Source: Methylotenera sp.
Lineage (GTDB): Bacteria > Pseudomonadota > Gammaproteobacteria > Burkholderiales > Methylophilaceae
DNA length: 64,000 bases
Assembly (NCBI GenBank): GCA_002928535.1
Contig: PERG01000001.1
Coordinates: 186,001-250,000, forward strand
Direction: 5' to 3'
Of this stretch, positions 47,353 to 55,356 are shown piece after piece. Each line of letters begins with the position of its first letter. Position 1 is the first letter of the stretch. The notes beneath the pieces are model-generated. The model did no database searches. It saw only the letters and a program-made list of their open reading frames with translations, and was not told the origin of the DNA. The translations under genes were made by a program, and so were the position numbers.

Positions 47353-49290
47353 ATGGTGGAAAAATTGATAAAAAAAATTCTCTCCAATTTAGATGTAACT
47401 GCATTACGCATTGTGGCGATCTATCTCTGTTTTGGATTGGTCTGGATATTCTTCAGTGACTCCCTTTTAGGCATACTGGTCTCCGACCATGAGAAATTCA
47501 AGCAGTATAGTATTTATAAAGGTTGGTTTTATATCACCTTTATCTCCATATTACTCTACATTTTGATCAGTAAAACCTTAAAAGAGAAAACAGACACCGA
47601 ACAATCCTTGCATGCAAGTGAAGATCGCTGGAAATTCGCTTTAGAGGGCGCCGGCGATGGGGTTTGGGATTGGAACATGGAAACAGATGAGGTCTTTCGT
47701 TCTGCCCGTTGGAAGGAAATCTATGGATACTCTGATAGTGAAATGAACTCATCTGCCACTGATGGGCGGACCTTAATTCATCCGGAAGATGCAGCCCTTG
47801 CACTTGCCGATACTCAAGCTTACCTGGAAGGCAAAAAAGAAACCTTTGTATCTGAGTTTCGCCTTCGCTGTAAAGACGGTAGCTGGAAATGGACTTTAAG
47901 CAGAGGCATGGTGATTAGCAGGGCTGAAGATGGCAGGCCGCTACGCATGATAGGCACCCATACTGATATTAGTGAGCGGAAACATTCCGAGGCCCAGGTT
48001 TTCCGCCTTGCACACTATGATCAAGTGACCAATCTGCCTAATCGCATACTCTTTTTAGATCGTTTTGAGCAAGAGATTAAGAAAAGCAAAAGAAGCGGTC
48101 GCGCGATTACGCTGATGTATCTCGACTTGGATCGTTTTAAAGAGGTCAACGATACTCTGGGTCACGATAGTGGAGACTTGCTGTTAAAAGAGACGGCTGC
48201 AAGGTTATTGGGCTGTGTGCGTGCAACAGATACGGTAGCACGTATGGGCGGTGATGAATTCACCATTATTTTGAATAATTTAGAAAATCAACTTAGCACT
48301 GAACGCATCGCGCAAAATATCCTTGATAGATTTGCAGAACCTTTCCATTTAGGTCATGAATTGGTATATATCACTACGAGTATCGGCATCAGTGTTTATC
48401 CTGTAGATGGTTTAGAAGTTGAAGACTTACTGAAAAGTGCTGACCAGGCCATGTATGCAGCAAAAGAAGCAGGGCGCAATCGCTATCATTACTTTACTTC
48501 ATCAATGCAAGATGCTGCTTTAAACCGCATGCATTTGAGTAGCGACCTGCGTGTGGCAATTACCGCTAATCAATTCAAGCTCTATTACCAGCCTATCGTA
48601 GAGTTGGAAACGGGCAATATTCATAAAGCTGAGGCGTTGATCCGTTGGCAGCATCCGGTGCGGGGGCTAGTGAGTCCTGTAGAGTTCATCCCAATTGCCG
48701 AAGATACGGGCATGATTATCGAGATTGGCGATTGGGTTTTTGCTGAAACTGTCAATCAGGTGCTTAAATGGCGATCGCATCATCCTGATTTTCAGATAAG
48801 CATAAACCGGTCTCCGGTCCAGTTTAGAAGTTCCAGTAGGCATTATCTTAATTGGGTTAACCACATAGTCGCATTAGGGGTGCCTGGCAGCTGCTTATGC
48901 ATTGAAATTACAGAGGGTTTACTGTTAGATGCTCGGGATAGCGTCGTAAATCAATTAAATGAGTTTAGCCAAGCTGATATCCAGGTTGCTATTGATGACT
49001 TTGGTACTGGGTACTCTTCACTCGCTTATTTAAGGAAATTTAACATTGACTACGTGAAAATAGACAAGTCTTTCACTTCTAATATTCACATAGGTTCCAG
49101 CGATTATGTACTTTGTGAAGCTATTATTGTTATGGCGCATAAGCTCGGCAAAAAGGTCATAGCAGAAGGGATAGAAACCAAGGAGCAATTGGATTTGCTG
49201 ATTGCGGCGGGGTGTGATTATGGCCAAGGCTATTTGTTTTCTAAACCTGTTCCGGCATCAGAATTTGAAAAAAACATTTGGAACATATAA
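47353..49290 (+). CDS. Membrane PAS-GGDEF-EAL c-di-GMP enzyme
   Basis: A 645-residue protein. Two N-terminal helices (about 16-44 and 57-74) enclose a very short loop. A PAS domain with PAC (about 88-210) ends GTHTDISERK. The GGDEF domain (about 213-380) has GGDEF at 299-303 and an intact I-site R290-x-x-D293. The EAL domain (about 392-640) has EALIRW (E427), EITEG, DDFGTGYSSL and KIDKS. Both synthase and phosphodiesterase motifs are complete, so net activity cannot be told. It is a clear paralogue of the interrupted protein at 55.4-58.0 kb. Confidence 0.93.
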   Translation: MVEKLIKKILSNLDVTALRIVAIYLCFGLVWIFFSDSLLGILVSDHEKFKQYSIYKGWFYITFISILLYILISKTLKEKTDTEQSLHASEDRWKFALEGAGDGVWDWNMETDEVFRSARWKEIYGYSDSEMNSSATDGRTLIHPEDAALALADTQAYLEGKKETFVSEFRLRCKDGSWKWTLSRGMVISRAEDGRPLRMIGTHTDISERKHSEAQVFRLAHYDQVTNLPNRILFLDRFEQEIKKSKRSGRAITLMYLDLDRFKEVNDTLGHDSGDLLLKETAARLLGCVRATDTVARMGGDEFTIILNNLENQLSTERIAQNILDRFAEPFHLGHELVYITTSIGISVYPVDGLEVEDLLKSADQAMYAAKEAGRNRYHYFTSSMQDAALNRMHLSSDLRVAITANQFKLYYQPIVELETGNIHKAEALIRWQHPVRGLVSPVEFIPIAEDTGMIIEIGDWVFAETVNQVLKWRSHHPDFQISINRSPVQFRSSSRHYLNWVNHIVALGVPGSCLCIEITEGLLLDARDSVVNQLNEFSQADIQVAIDDFGTGYSSLAYLRKFNIDYVKIDKSFTSNIHIGSSDYVLCEAIIVMAHKLGKKVIAEGIETKEQLDLLIAAGCDYGQGYLFSKPVPASEFEKNIWNI

Positions 49291-49512
49291 TCACTTCATC
49301 TAATTAAAAAAGTAAGGCTTTTAGTGAATAGCTCGTCATGATTTTACGTAATCAAATAATGTCTTTAAATAAAGCTTGACATAAATTCAACTTATACGTA
49401 AAAAGTCAACCCAGGCGTTTGAATTTTTCAAATTTAGAGTCTGCAAGACAATATAGATTTTAAAAACCCAAACTTTTAGGGTGCCCCCTTTTTTAGAAGC
49501 AGAAAGTAAGAT

Positions 49513-49716
49513 ATGGCAACAGGAATTGTAAAATGGTTTAACGATGCTAAGGGTTTTGGTTTCATTACCCCTGACGCAGGTGGAGACGATCTATTCGCCC
49601 ACTTCTCAGCAATTGTGGATAACGGTTATAAAAGCTTGAAAGAAAACGAACGCGTTTCTTTCGAAGTAACCGAAGGCCCAAAAGGCAAACAAGCTTCAAA
49701 CATTCAAAAAGTGTAA
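49513..49716 (+). CDS. Cold-shock protein CspA family
   Basis: A 67-residue single cold-shock domain with RNP1 KGFGFIT and RNP2 LFAHFSAI, so it should bind single-stranded RNA or DNA. The 222-base non-coding stretch before it is long enough for the structured leader common in cold-shock mRNAs. A TTGACA hexamer is at 49376, but no convincing -10 stands at the right distance. A strong terminator follows the gene. Confidence 0.94.
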   Translation: MATGIVKWFNDAKGFGFITPDAGGDDLFAHFSAIVDNGYKSLKENERVSFEVTEGPKGKQASNIQKV

Positions 49717-49730
49717 TGTTTTGAAACTGA

Positions 49731-49760
49731 AAAAATGACCCATAAGGGTCATTTTTTTTT
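49731..49760 (+). terminator. Rho-independent terminator of the csp gene
   Basis: AATGACCC and GGGTCATT pair around an ATA loop and are followed by a run of nine or more T, 15 bases after the csp stop. Confidence 0.9.
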
Positions 49761-50031
49761 GACTTAAAATCAATCAACCTTAATCGCCTCACTGTCTATA
49801 TCATAGCTTTCTATTGGCGTAATTATCCTCCTATTCCTACTATAATCCTCAAGTTTTCCAGCGGTCCGCAGTTACATTCAAAGAATACTAGTGTATCTAT
49901 TAGGTTTCCAGACTGTATTAATTCCTTAATATACCAATAACAAATCGCTTTGAATCTACAGGGGCTCATCCCTGGATATTTAATACAGAGCGAGTAATAT
50001 TAAGTAATCATAAAAAAATATAAGGCACCTT

Positions 50032-50232
50032 ATGAAAAGGATGATGAAAGTCAGTGTCAAAGCCATTCAACACAGCTTGTTTATTCATATATCCCTTTGC
50101 TCCATTTTTGCCGCTACTTTTTTTATCCATATTGAAGTAGCCACCACCCATCAAACAATCCAACTTGATCCGGCAAAAGATTTTGCTCACTTGTATATAG
50201 TGTCACCAATATTAAGGTCACGACTGCCCTAA
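50032..50232 (+). pseudogene. Short ORF, possible remnant of a TonB-dependent receptor
   Basis: A 66-codon ORF with a ribosome site AAGG and a signal-peptide-like start: a basic MKRMMKVSVKAIQHS, then a hydrophobic core (LCSIFAATFF). The stretch after it (QLDPAKDFAHLYIV) loosely recalls the early mature part of TonB-dependent receptors, and the ORF then stops. YfiR/histidine-kinase loci often have such a receptor gene in front. I read it as the 5' end left after a deletion. It may instead be a small exported protein or spurious. Confidence 0.35.
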
Positions 50233-50242
50233 GGTCAGCACA

Positions 50243-50851
50243 ATGAAGACTCTAATTTTTAAAAGAGTATTCGTTTTGAAAATAATCGTCTCTTGGTTAT
50301 CGAGTTTAATTTCTTTTAAGCTTTTATTTAAGTTCAGTTTAATCGCCTGGGCGACTCTTGCCTTTCCTTGTCACGCAGCTGCTGCAAACGAAACCTTGGA
50401 AGATGAAGTTAAAGCGGCTTATCTGTATAAGTTCAGCTCTTATGTCGATTGGCCGTCTGGCGCTTTTGATAGCGCTAATAGTCCCTTTAAACTATGCGTG
50501 TTAGGGGGCAATGAGCGTTTCAACGCAACACTCAAAAAAATTGTCCAGGGTGAGAGTGTGAATGGACGAACAATAGAGGTCAACCAAGTTAATACTCTGG
50601 AAAAAGATCCTGGTTGTCATATTTTATATATAGGAATCATTGACCCGCAACAGTCTGCAGTGCTTATCGATACTGTTCGAGGAAGTAATGTGTTAACCGT
50701 GAGTGACAACGCTTATCAAGGTATTATCGGATTTACCATCACCAATAATCGTTTGCGCTTTAATATTAATGATGCTGCGGCAGCTGAGAATGGGCTCATC
50801 ATTAGTTCAAGGCTCTTAAAATTGGCCGTCAACGTTAAGAAACGGGGATAA
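50243..50851 (+). CDS. YfiR family periplasmic protein (DUF4154)
   Basis: A 202-residue protein with a long N-terminal hydrophobic signal segment (about 25-45, ending CHAAAANE) and the YfiR/DUF4154 domain with VKAAYLYKFSSYVDWP, CVLGGN, the pair of cysteines around CHILYIG, and GIIGFTITNNRLRFNIN. In Pseudomonas YfiR is a periplasmic brake on the diguanylate cyclase YfiN. Here no YfiN gene is adjacent; the next gene, 3 bases on, is a histidine kinase with a periplasmic sensor domain, so YfiR probably acts on that kinase (inference). Confidence 0.88.
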   Translation: MKTLIFKRVFVLKIIVSWLSSLISFKLLFKFSLIAWATLAFPCHAAAANETLEDEVKAAYLYKFSSYVDWPSGAFDSANSPFKLCVLGGNERFNATLKKIVQGESVNGRTIEVNQVNTLEKDPGCHILYIGIIDPQQSAVLIDTVRGSNVLTVSDNAYQGIIGFTITNNRLRFNINDAAAAENGLIISSRLLKLAVNVKKRG

Positions 50852-50854
50852 CGA

Positions 50855-52498
50855 ATGGCGAAATCATGGCTAGCTGAACTTACCATTAGAGCAAAATTGA
50901 CGGTGATCTCCATCCTGACTAGCATTATTGCTATTGTTTTGGCTGGCGTAATTATCGTGACTTATGACAATTACCTTTACCATACTCAAAAGGTAGGTGA
51001 GCTTACAGCTCAAGCCAAAATATTAGCAGCTGGCCTGAGTGCACCTCTTGAGTTCAATGATCAACAAGCCGCAAATGATTACCTGACGCCACTCTCGGCC
51101 AACCCCGATATCGCTTCTGGTGCGGTGTATAAAACCAATGGAGTACTTTTTGCCAGTTATTCCCGTTCCTCTGTCAATCCACCGCCTTCTCTCGCTGCCG
51201 CGCATGGAATAAAAGCAGAGGGCAACAAACTCAGCATTTTCTGGCCGGTATTACAAAACCAACAGACCGTAGGCAGCGTTTATTTGCAAGCCAGTATAGA
51301 GCCATTGATGACAAGAATATTCCGTTATTCTGGAATTTTTTTCTTGGCCATGCTCGCTTCATTGTTAATTACATTACCTATTGCAATGCGATTGCATTAT
51401 GCAATTGCTAATCCTGTGTACGCACGCAGCCTTATAGAGGCGAGTATTGATCCGCTGGTAACGATCAATCCCAAAGGAGAAATCACTGATGTCAATTTAG
51501 CGACTGTGAAAGCGACCGGTTTGGAAAGAGAGGCGCTGATAGGGACAGATTTTTCTAGTTACTTTACTGATCCTGCGAAAGCAGGTGAGATATATCTGCA
51601 GGTATTTAACGAAGGCTTGATTACCGATTTCCCACTCACTATCAGACATGTGGACGGTAAATTAATTGATGTGCTGTACAACGCGGCAGTTTATAAGAGT
51701 GAACGGGGGAACGTTCTTGGTGTAGTAGCCGTCGCACGTGATGTGACTGCACAAAAACAAGCCGAATTGGAAATTAATCGACGCACAGCAGAATTGCAGG
51801 CTGCGAATAAAGAGCTGGAAGCTTTTAGTTATTCGGTTTCCCATGATTTACGAGCCCCATTAAGAGCCATAGATGGCTTTAGTGCGGCTTTATTGGAAGA
51901 TTATTCTGAGGGCTTGGATGATACTGGTAAAAATCATCTAAACCGTGTTCGTTCAGCCACGCAACGAATGGGCGATCTTATCGATGACATGCTGGAACTA
52001 TCCAGGATCGCTAGAGTAGAAATGCACCATCAGACTATTAATCTTAGTGAGATGGTGACAAGTGTACTGCAAGAGCTTCAAAAGAATGATGAGCAGCGAA
52101 AAATAGATTGGTATGTACAGCCTGACCTACTAGCAGAGGCAGATGCCAGATTAATGCGGATTGTATTTAATAATTTACTTGGTAACGCATGGAAATATAC
52201 CTCAAAGCAACCTAATCCTTTTATTGAGTTTGGCGCTATAAAAGGGGAGGATGGCATTACAACTTACTTTGTACGTGACAATGGAGCTGGCTTCGATATG
52301 ACTTACGCAGGAAAATTATTCGGGGCATTTCAACGGCTACATACTGTGGCAGAATTTCCAGGAACAGGGGTAGGGCTGGCTACTGTGCAACGTATCATCC
52401 ATCGCCACGGTGGCATGGTATCTGGCGAAGGCATTCCCGATCAGGGGGCTACCTTTTATTTCACACTCACCATGCCAACGACAGGAGTCATTTTATGA
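50855..52498 (+). CDS. Sensor histidine kinase with CHASE8-like and PAS domains
   Basis: A 547-residue kinase. Helix 1 is at about 16-38, a CHASE8-like periplasmic domain covers about 40-150, and helix 2 is at about 158-178. A PAS domain (about 188-300) opens ARSLIEASIDPLVTI. HisKA has H330 in SYSVSHDLRAPLRAID, and HATPase has N444 (LLGNAWKYT), D475-x-G477 and GTGVGL 503-508. The usual HAMP linker is almost missing: the second helix runs nearly directly into PAS. Its stop overlaps the receiver gene by four bases (ATGA). Confidence 0.93.
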   Translation: MAKSWLAELTIRAKLTVISILTSIIAIVLAGVIIVTYDNYLYHTQKVGELTAQAKILAAGLSAPLEFNDQQAANDYLTPLSANPDIASGAVYKTNGVLFASYSRSSVNPPPSLAAAHGIKAEGNKLSIFWPVLQNQQTVGSVYLQASIEPLMTRIFRYSGIFFLAMLASLLITLPIAMRLHYAIANPVYARSLIEASIDPLVTINPKGEITDVNLATVKATGLEREALIGTDFSSYFTDPAKAGEIYLQVFNEGLITDFPLTIRHVDGKLIDVLYNAAVYKSERGNVLGVVAVARDVTAQKQAELEINRRTAELQAANKELEAFSYSVSHDLRAPLRAIDGFSAALLEDYSEGLDDTGKNHLNRVRSATQRMGDLIDDMLELSRIARVEMHHQTINLSEMVTSVLQELQKNDEQRKIDWYVQPDLLAEADARLMRIVFNNLLGNAWKYTSKQPNPFIEFGAIKGEDGITTYFVRDNGAGFDMTYAGKLFGAFQRLHTVAEFPGTGVGLATVQRIIHRHGGMVSGEGIPDQGATFYFTLTMPTTGVIL

Positions 52499-52935
52499 AT
52501 GGCAAGCTCATACTGCTTATTGAAGATAATCCGGATGACGAGGCACTAACCTTACGGGCCCTTAAAAAAAATGAAATACAGAGTGATATAAAAGTAGCAC
52601 GCGATGGTCAAGAAGCGCTGGATTACTTTTTTGGAGATCAAGGTTTAATTAACCCGATGCCTACGGTTGTATTATTAGACCTGATGCTGCCTAAAGTAAA
52701 TGGTTTGGAAATATTGCGCCGCATTCGTAGCGATAAACGTACCCGTTTGCAACCAGTAGTAATTTTGACATCCTCTAAAGAAGAGCAGGACATCATAAAA
52801 GGCTATGAACTGGGAGCTAATAGCTATATCAGAAAGCCGGTTGATTTCATACAATTTACTGAAGCTGTACGTCAGCTAGGGCTTTATTGGCTGATCATTA
52901 ACGAAGCGCCTCCCGCTCTTGCAAGGAATAGTTAA
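52495..52935 (+). CDS. Single-domain response regulator (CheY/Rcp1-like)
   Basis: A 146-residue stand-alone receiver. Acidic pocket E10-D11, phospho-acceptor D62 in LLDLMLP, T92 (ILTSS) and K114 (RKPVD) are all present. The insertion GDQGLINPMP before D62 is typical of Rcp1-type regulators that pair with phytochrome-like kinases. No output domain. It overlaps the kinase gene in front and the REC-GGDEF-EAL gene behind (TAATG), so a phosphorelay in one operon is very likely. Confidence 0.93.
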   Translation: MNGKLILLIEDNPDDEALTLRALKKNEIQSDIKVARDGQEALDYFFGDQGLINPMPTVVLLDLMLPKVNGLEILRRIRSDKRTRLQPVVILTSSKEEQDIIKGYELGANSYIRKPVDFIQFTEAVRQLGLYWLIINEAPPALARNS

Positions 52936-54677
52936 TGAAGCGTTTAAACACTTTAATTGTTGAAGATTCTGAAGACGATACCACGCTGCTTTTAATGGAG
53001 TTAAAAGCAGGAGGATATGAGCCTTATCACATGAGGGTAGAGACCTCACAGGAAATGGAGGTTGAACTGACCAATCATAGCTGGGATATCATATTCTGCG
53101 ACTTTACAATGCCACGGTTTAGCGCGTTTGATGCATTAGCTTTATTACACCATACCGGACTAGATATCCCTTTTATTATTGTGTCTGGGACCATAGGAGA
53201 AGACCGGGCAGTTACAGCGATGAAAGCAGGCGCACATGACTATATCTTAAAAGGCAACTTAAAAAGGTTAATACCTGCAACTGAACGTGAGTTAAGAGAA
53301 GCAATAGTACGTGAGGAGCACAGGCGCGCTGACGAAACCATCCATCGCCTGGCCTATATTGACCCTATTACTGATTTGCCAAACCGGGCCAGATTTCTGG
53401 AGCTCATAAACGAAGCCATGGGGCAAGCGCAATCTGAGATGAGATCAATTGCACTTTTATTAATGGATCTTGATCGTTTTAAAGATGTGAATGATACCTT
53501 GGGCCATGATCGAGGCGATATATTACTCAAGCAGGTTGGTATGCGTTTGAAAAGTGTGTTATTTGAACCCGATATCATTGCACGCATAGGTGGCGACGAG
53601 TTTGGTATTCTATTGCCACAAATGCCCAGTCCTGACTATATTCAGAAAGTCATTAAAGATCTTCTAGACACCTTATCTCCTCCTTTTATCATTGATAGGA
53701 TTCCAATTTCGGTAGAGGCCAGCATTGGCGTCGCAACTATCCCAGAACACGCTCAAAGCCCGCATATGCTGCTACAAAAAGCAGATATAGCAATGTACCA
53801 TGCAAAAGAACTGGCATGTAACTATGCCATTTATGATTCGAACTATAAACTTCAGACCCATGAACAATTAGGGCTTATGGCAGAGCTTCGAGAAGCCATC
53901 GAACAAGAACAGCTTCTACTACACTTTCAACCTAAGTTAGAGATTAAAACGGGTCGGATTGTAGGCGTAGAGGCGCTGGTAAGGTGGATTCATCCTCGCT
54001 TAGGTATGCTTTACCCTGATCAATTTATCCTTGCTGCGGAGCACACAGGATTAATAGCGCCTTTAACCAGATGGGTGCTTATTGAAGCGCTAACGTATAG
54101 TGAAAAACTACGGAAACAGGGCATTCATCTAAAGGTGAGCGTGAATCTATCTGCCCGATCATTGCATGATGCTCGGCTGCTCCATATGATTAATGAGTCC
54201 TTAATGATAACCGGCGCGAGTCCTGCCCAGTTAATGTTGGAAGTGACTGAAAGTGCGATTGTGCTGGATCCGAACAGGGCAGAGGAAACCCTATTGGCAC
54301 TAAGTTACCTAGGATTTTCCTTATCAATTGACGATTTTGGTACTGGTTATACCTCTTTAGCCAGTATTAAACGGCTCCCAATTAATGAAATAAAGATCGA
54401 TAAATCATTTATCACCAATATGCTCATCGATAATAAAGAAGCGCTGATAGTGCACTCAGTGATAGACCTTGGTCATAACTTAGGCTTGAAGGTGGTGGCA
54501 GAAGGAATTGAATCGCAGGAACTACTTGAAACCCTTACCACCTTAGGATGTGATGAAATTCAAGGTTATTTCGTGTGTGAACCAAAAGCTGCTGATGATC
54601 TAAATGATTGGTTTGAGACATCGCCATGGGGGCTAGTCACTCCAGTTGAAAGCAAACCTGACCTTCAATCAACTTGA
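52935..54677 (+). CDS. REC-GGDEF-EAL response regulator
   Basis: A 580-residue protein. The receiver domain (about 1-125) has D56 in FCDFTMP and K106. The GGDEF domain (about 138-305) has GGDEF at 219-223. The EAL domain (about 315-565) has EALVRW, EVTES, DDFGTGYTSL, KIDKSF and EGIE. The product-inhibition I-site is lost: the expected Arg is F210 (FEPD), so feedback by c-di-GMP should be weak. It is the output of the YfiR-kinase operon. Confidence 0.93.
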   Translation: MKRLNTLIVEDSEDDTTLLLMELKAGGYEPYHMRVETSQEMEVELTNHSWDIIFCDFTMPRFSAFDALALLHHTGLDIPFIIVSGTIGEDRAVTAMKAGAHDYILKGNLKRLIPATERELREAIVREEHRRADETIHRLAYIDPITDLPNRARFLELINEAMGQAQSEMRSIALLLMDLDRFKDVNDTLGHDRGDILLKQVGMRLKSVLFEPDIIARIGGDEFGILLPQMPSPDYIQKVIKDLLDTLSPPFIIDRIPISVEASIGVATIPEHAQSPHMLLQKADIAMYHAKELACNYAIYDSNYKLQTHEQLGLMAELREAIEQEQLLLHFQPKLEIKTGRIVGVEALVRWIHPRLGMLYPDQFILAAEHTGLIAPLTRWVLIEALTYSEKLRKQGIHLKVSVNLSARSLHDARLLHMINESLMITGASPAQLMLEVTESAIVLDPNRAEETLLALSYLGFSLSIDDFGTGYTSLASIKRLPINEIKIDKSFITNMLIDNKEALIVHSVIDLGHNLGLKVVAEGIESQELLETLTTLGCDEIQGYFVCEPKAADDLNDWFETSPWGLVTPVESKPDLQST

Positions 54678-54718
54678 TGTGTAATTGACTACGCTACTAC
54701 TTAAGGAGCATTCAATTA

Positions 54719-54750
54719 AAAAGCCTAGACAATATCTTGTCTAGGTTTTA
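54719..54750. terminator. Bidirectional terminator
   Basis: CCTAGACAA and TTGTCTAGG form a perfect 9-bp stem with a 4-base loop (54724-54745), flanked by AAAAAG on the left and TTTTA on the right. It can end both the REC-GGDEF-EAL transcript (plus) and the small membrane protein gene (minus). Confidence 0.75.
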
Positions 54751-54786
54751 ATAAAAACACACTCACTCTTTTTCGAGTTTCTAGTT

Positions 54787-54978
54787 TTATAGTTTTATTG
54801 AGGGGAAATAGCCTCCCGGCAAGATTCCGAATGCTGACAAGATAATGACTATCAGCAAAATAATGAAAAGGACTCGTACAATCTGTGCCACTGGCGAAGG
54901 TAATGGCAACATACCTACCAACCACCAAATCAGACCAAACACTACCAAATACACAATTAGGTTTACTAAAACGTCCAT
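54787..54978 (-). CDS. Small two-helix membrane protein, conserved hypothetical
   Basis: A 63-residue protein with two hydrophobic helices (about 3-25 and 30-52) separated by a short PLPSPVAQ turn. It begins MDVLVNLIVYLVVFGLIWWL. Such two-helix small proteins are widespread in proteobacteria and lack known function. AAAGGA precedes the ATG by about nine bases and a terminator follows, supporting a real gene. Confidence 0.72.
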   Translation of the reverse strand: MDVLVNLIVYLVVFGLIWWLVGMLPLPSPVAQIVRVLFIILLIVIILSAFGILPGGYFPSIKL

Positions 54979-55356
54979 TTTTATTTTCCTTTTACATTTT
55001 TAAGCGATCCTCATGATGACATGTTTTAGTTGTTAAGTATGTTAAGTACCGCACCTTAGTTCACTAATACTTCTAGCATGAGGTTGTCATTAATTAATTC
55101 CTGTAGCAATTTATTTTGATGTAAGCAAAATAATAATAAATTGGATCTTATTTTTTACCTCTTTTTTCTTATTTCATAGCGATACTGATACTTACGCTAA
55201 TAGCGTTTGGTTCCGCGCCGCAACTACTTGTACATAATAATTTGTAACAATTTGTAATTGTATGAGTGTAGAATCAAATCGTTGGCTAAATATTTTAGGG
55301 AAACAGAAGAAGCTATGAGTTAGAAATTTAACCTGTAACGATTAATTGTACAAATA
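54979..55356. other. AT-rich non-coding spacer
   Basis: A 378-base divergent spacer between the small membrane gene (minus) and the interrupted GGDEF-EAL gene (plus). No ORF, strong hairpin or RNA was seen. Promoters for both must lie here, but no clear -35/-10 pair could be assigned. Confidence 0.4.

Noticed and set aside
50008-50190. 60-codon minus-strand ORF opposite the short ORF before yfiR
   Set aside because: No ribosome site; the plus-strand frame has a signal-peptide-like start, which is the better reading.
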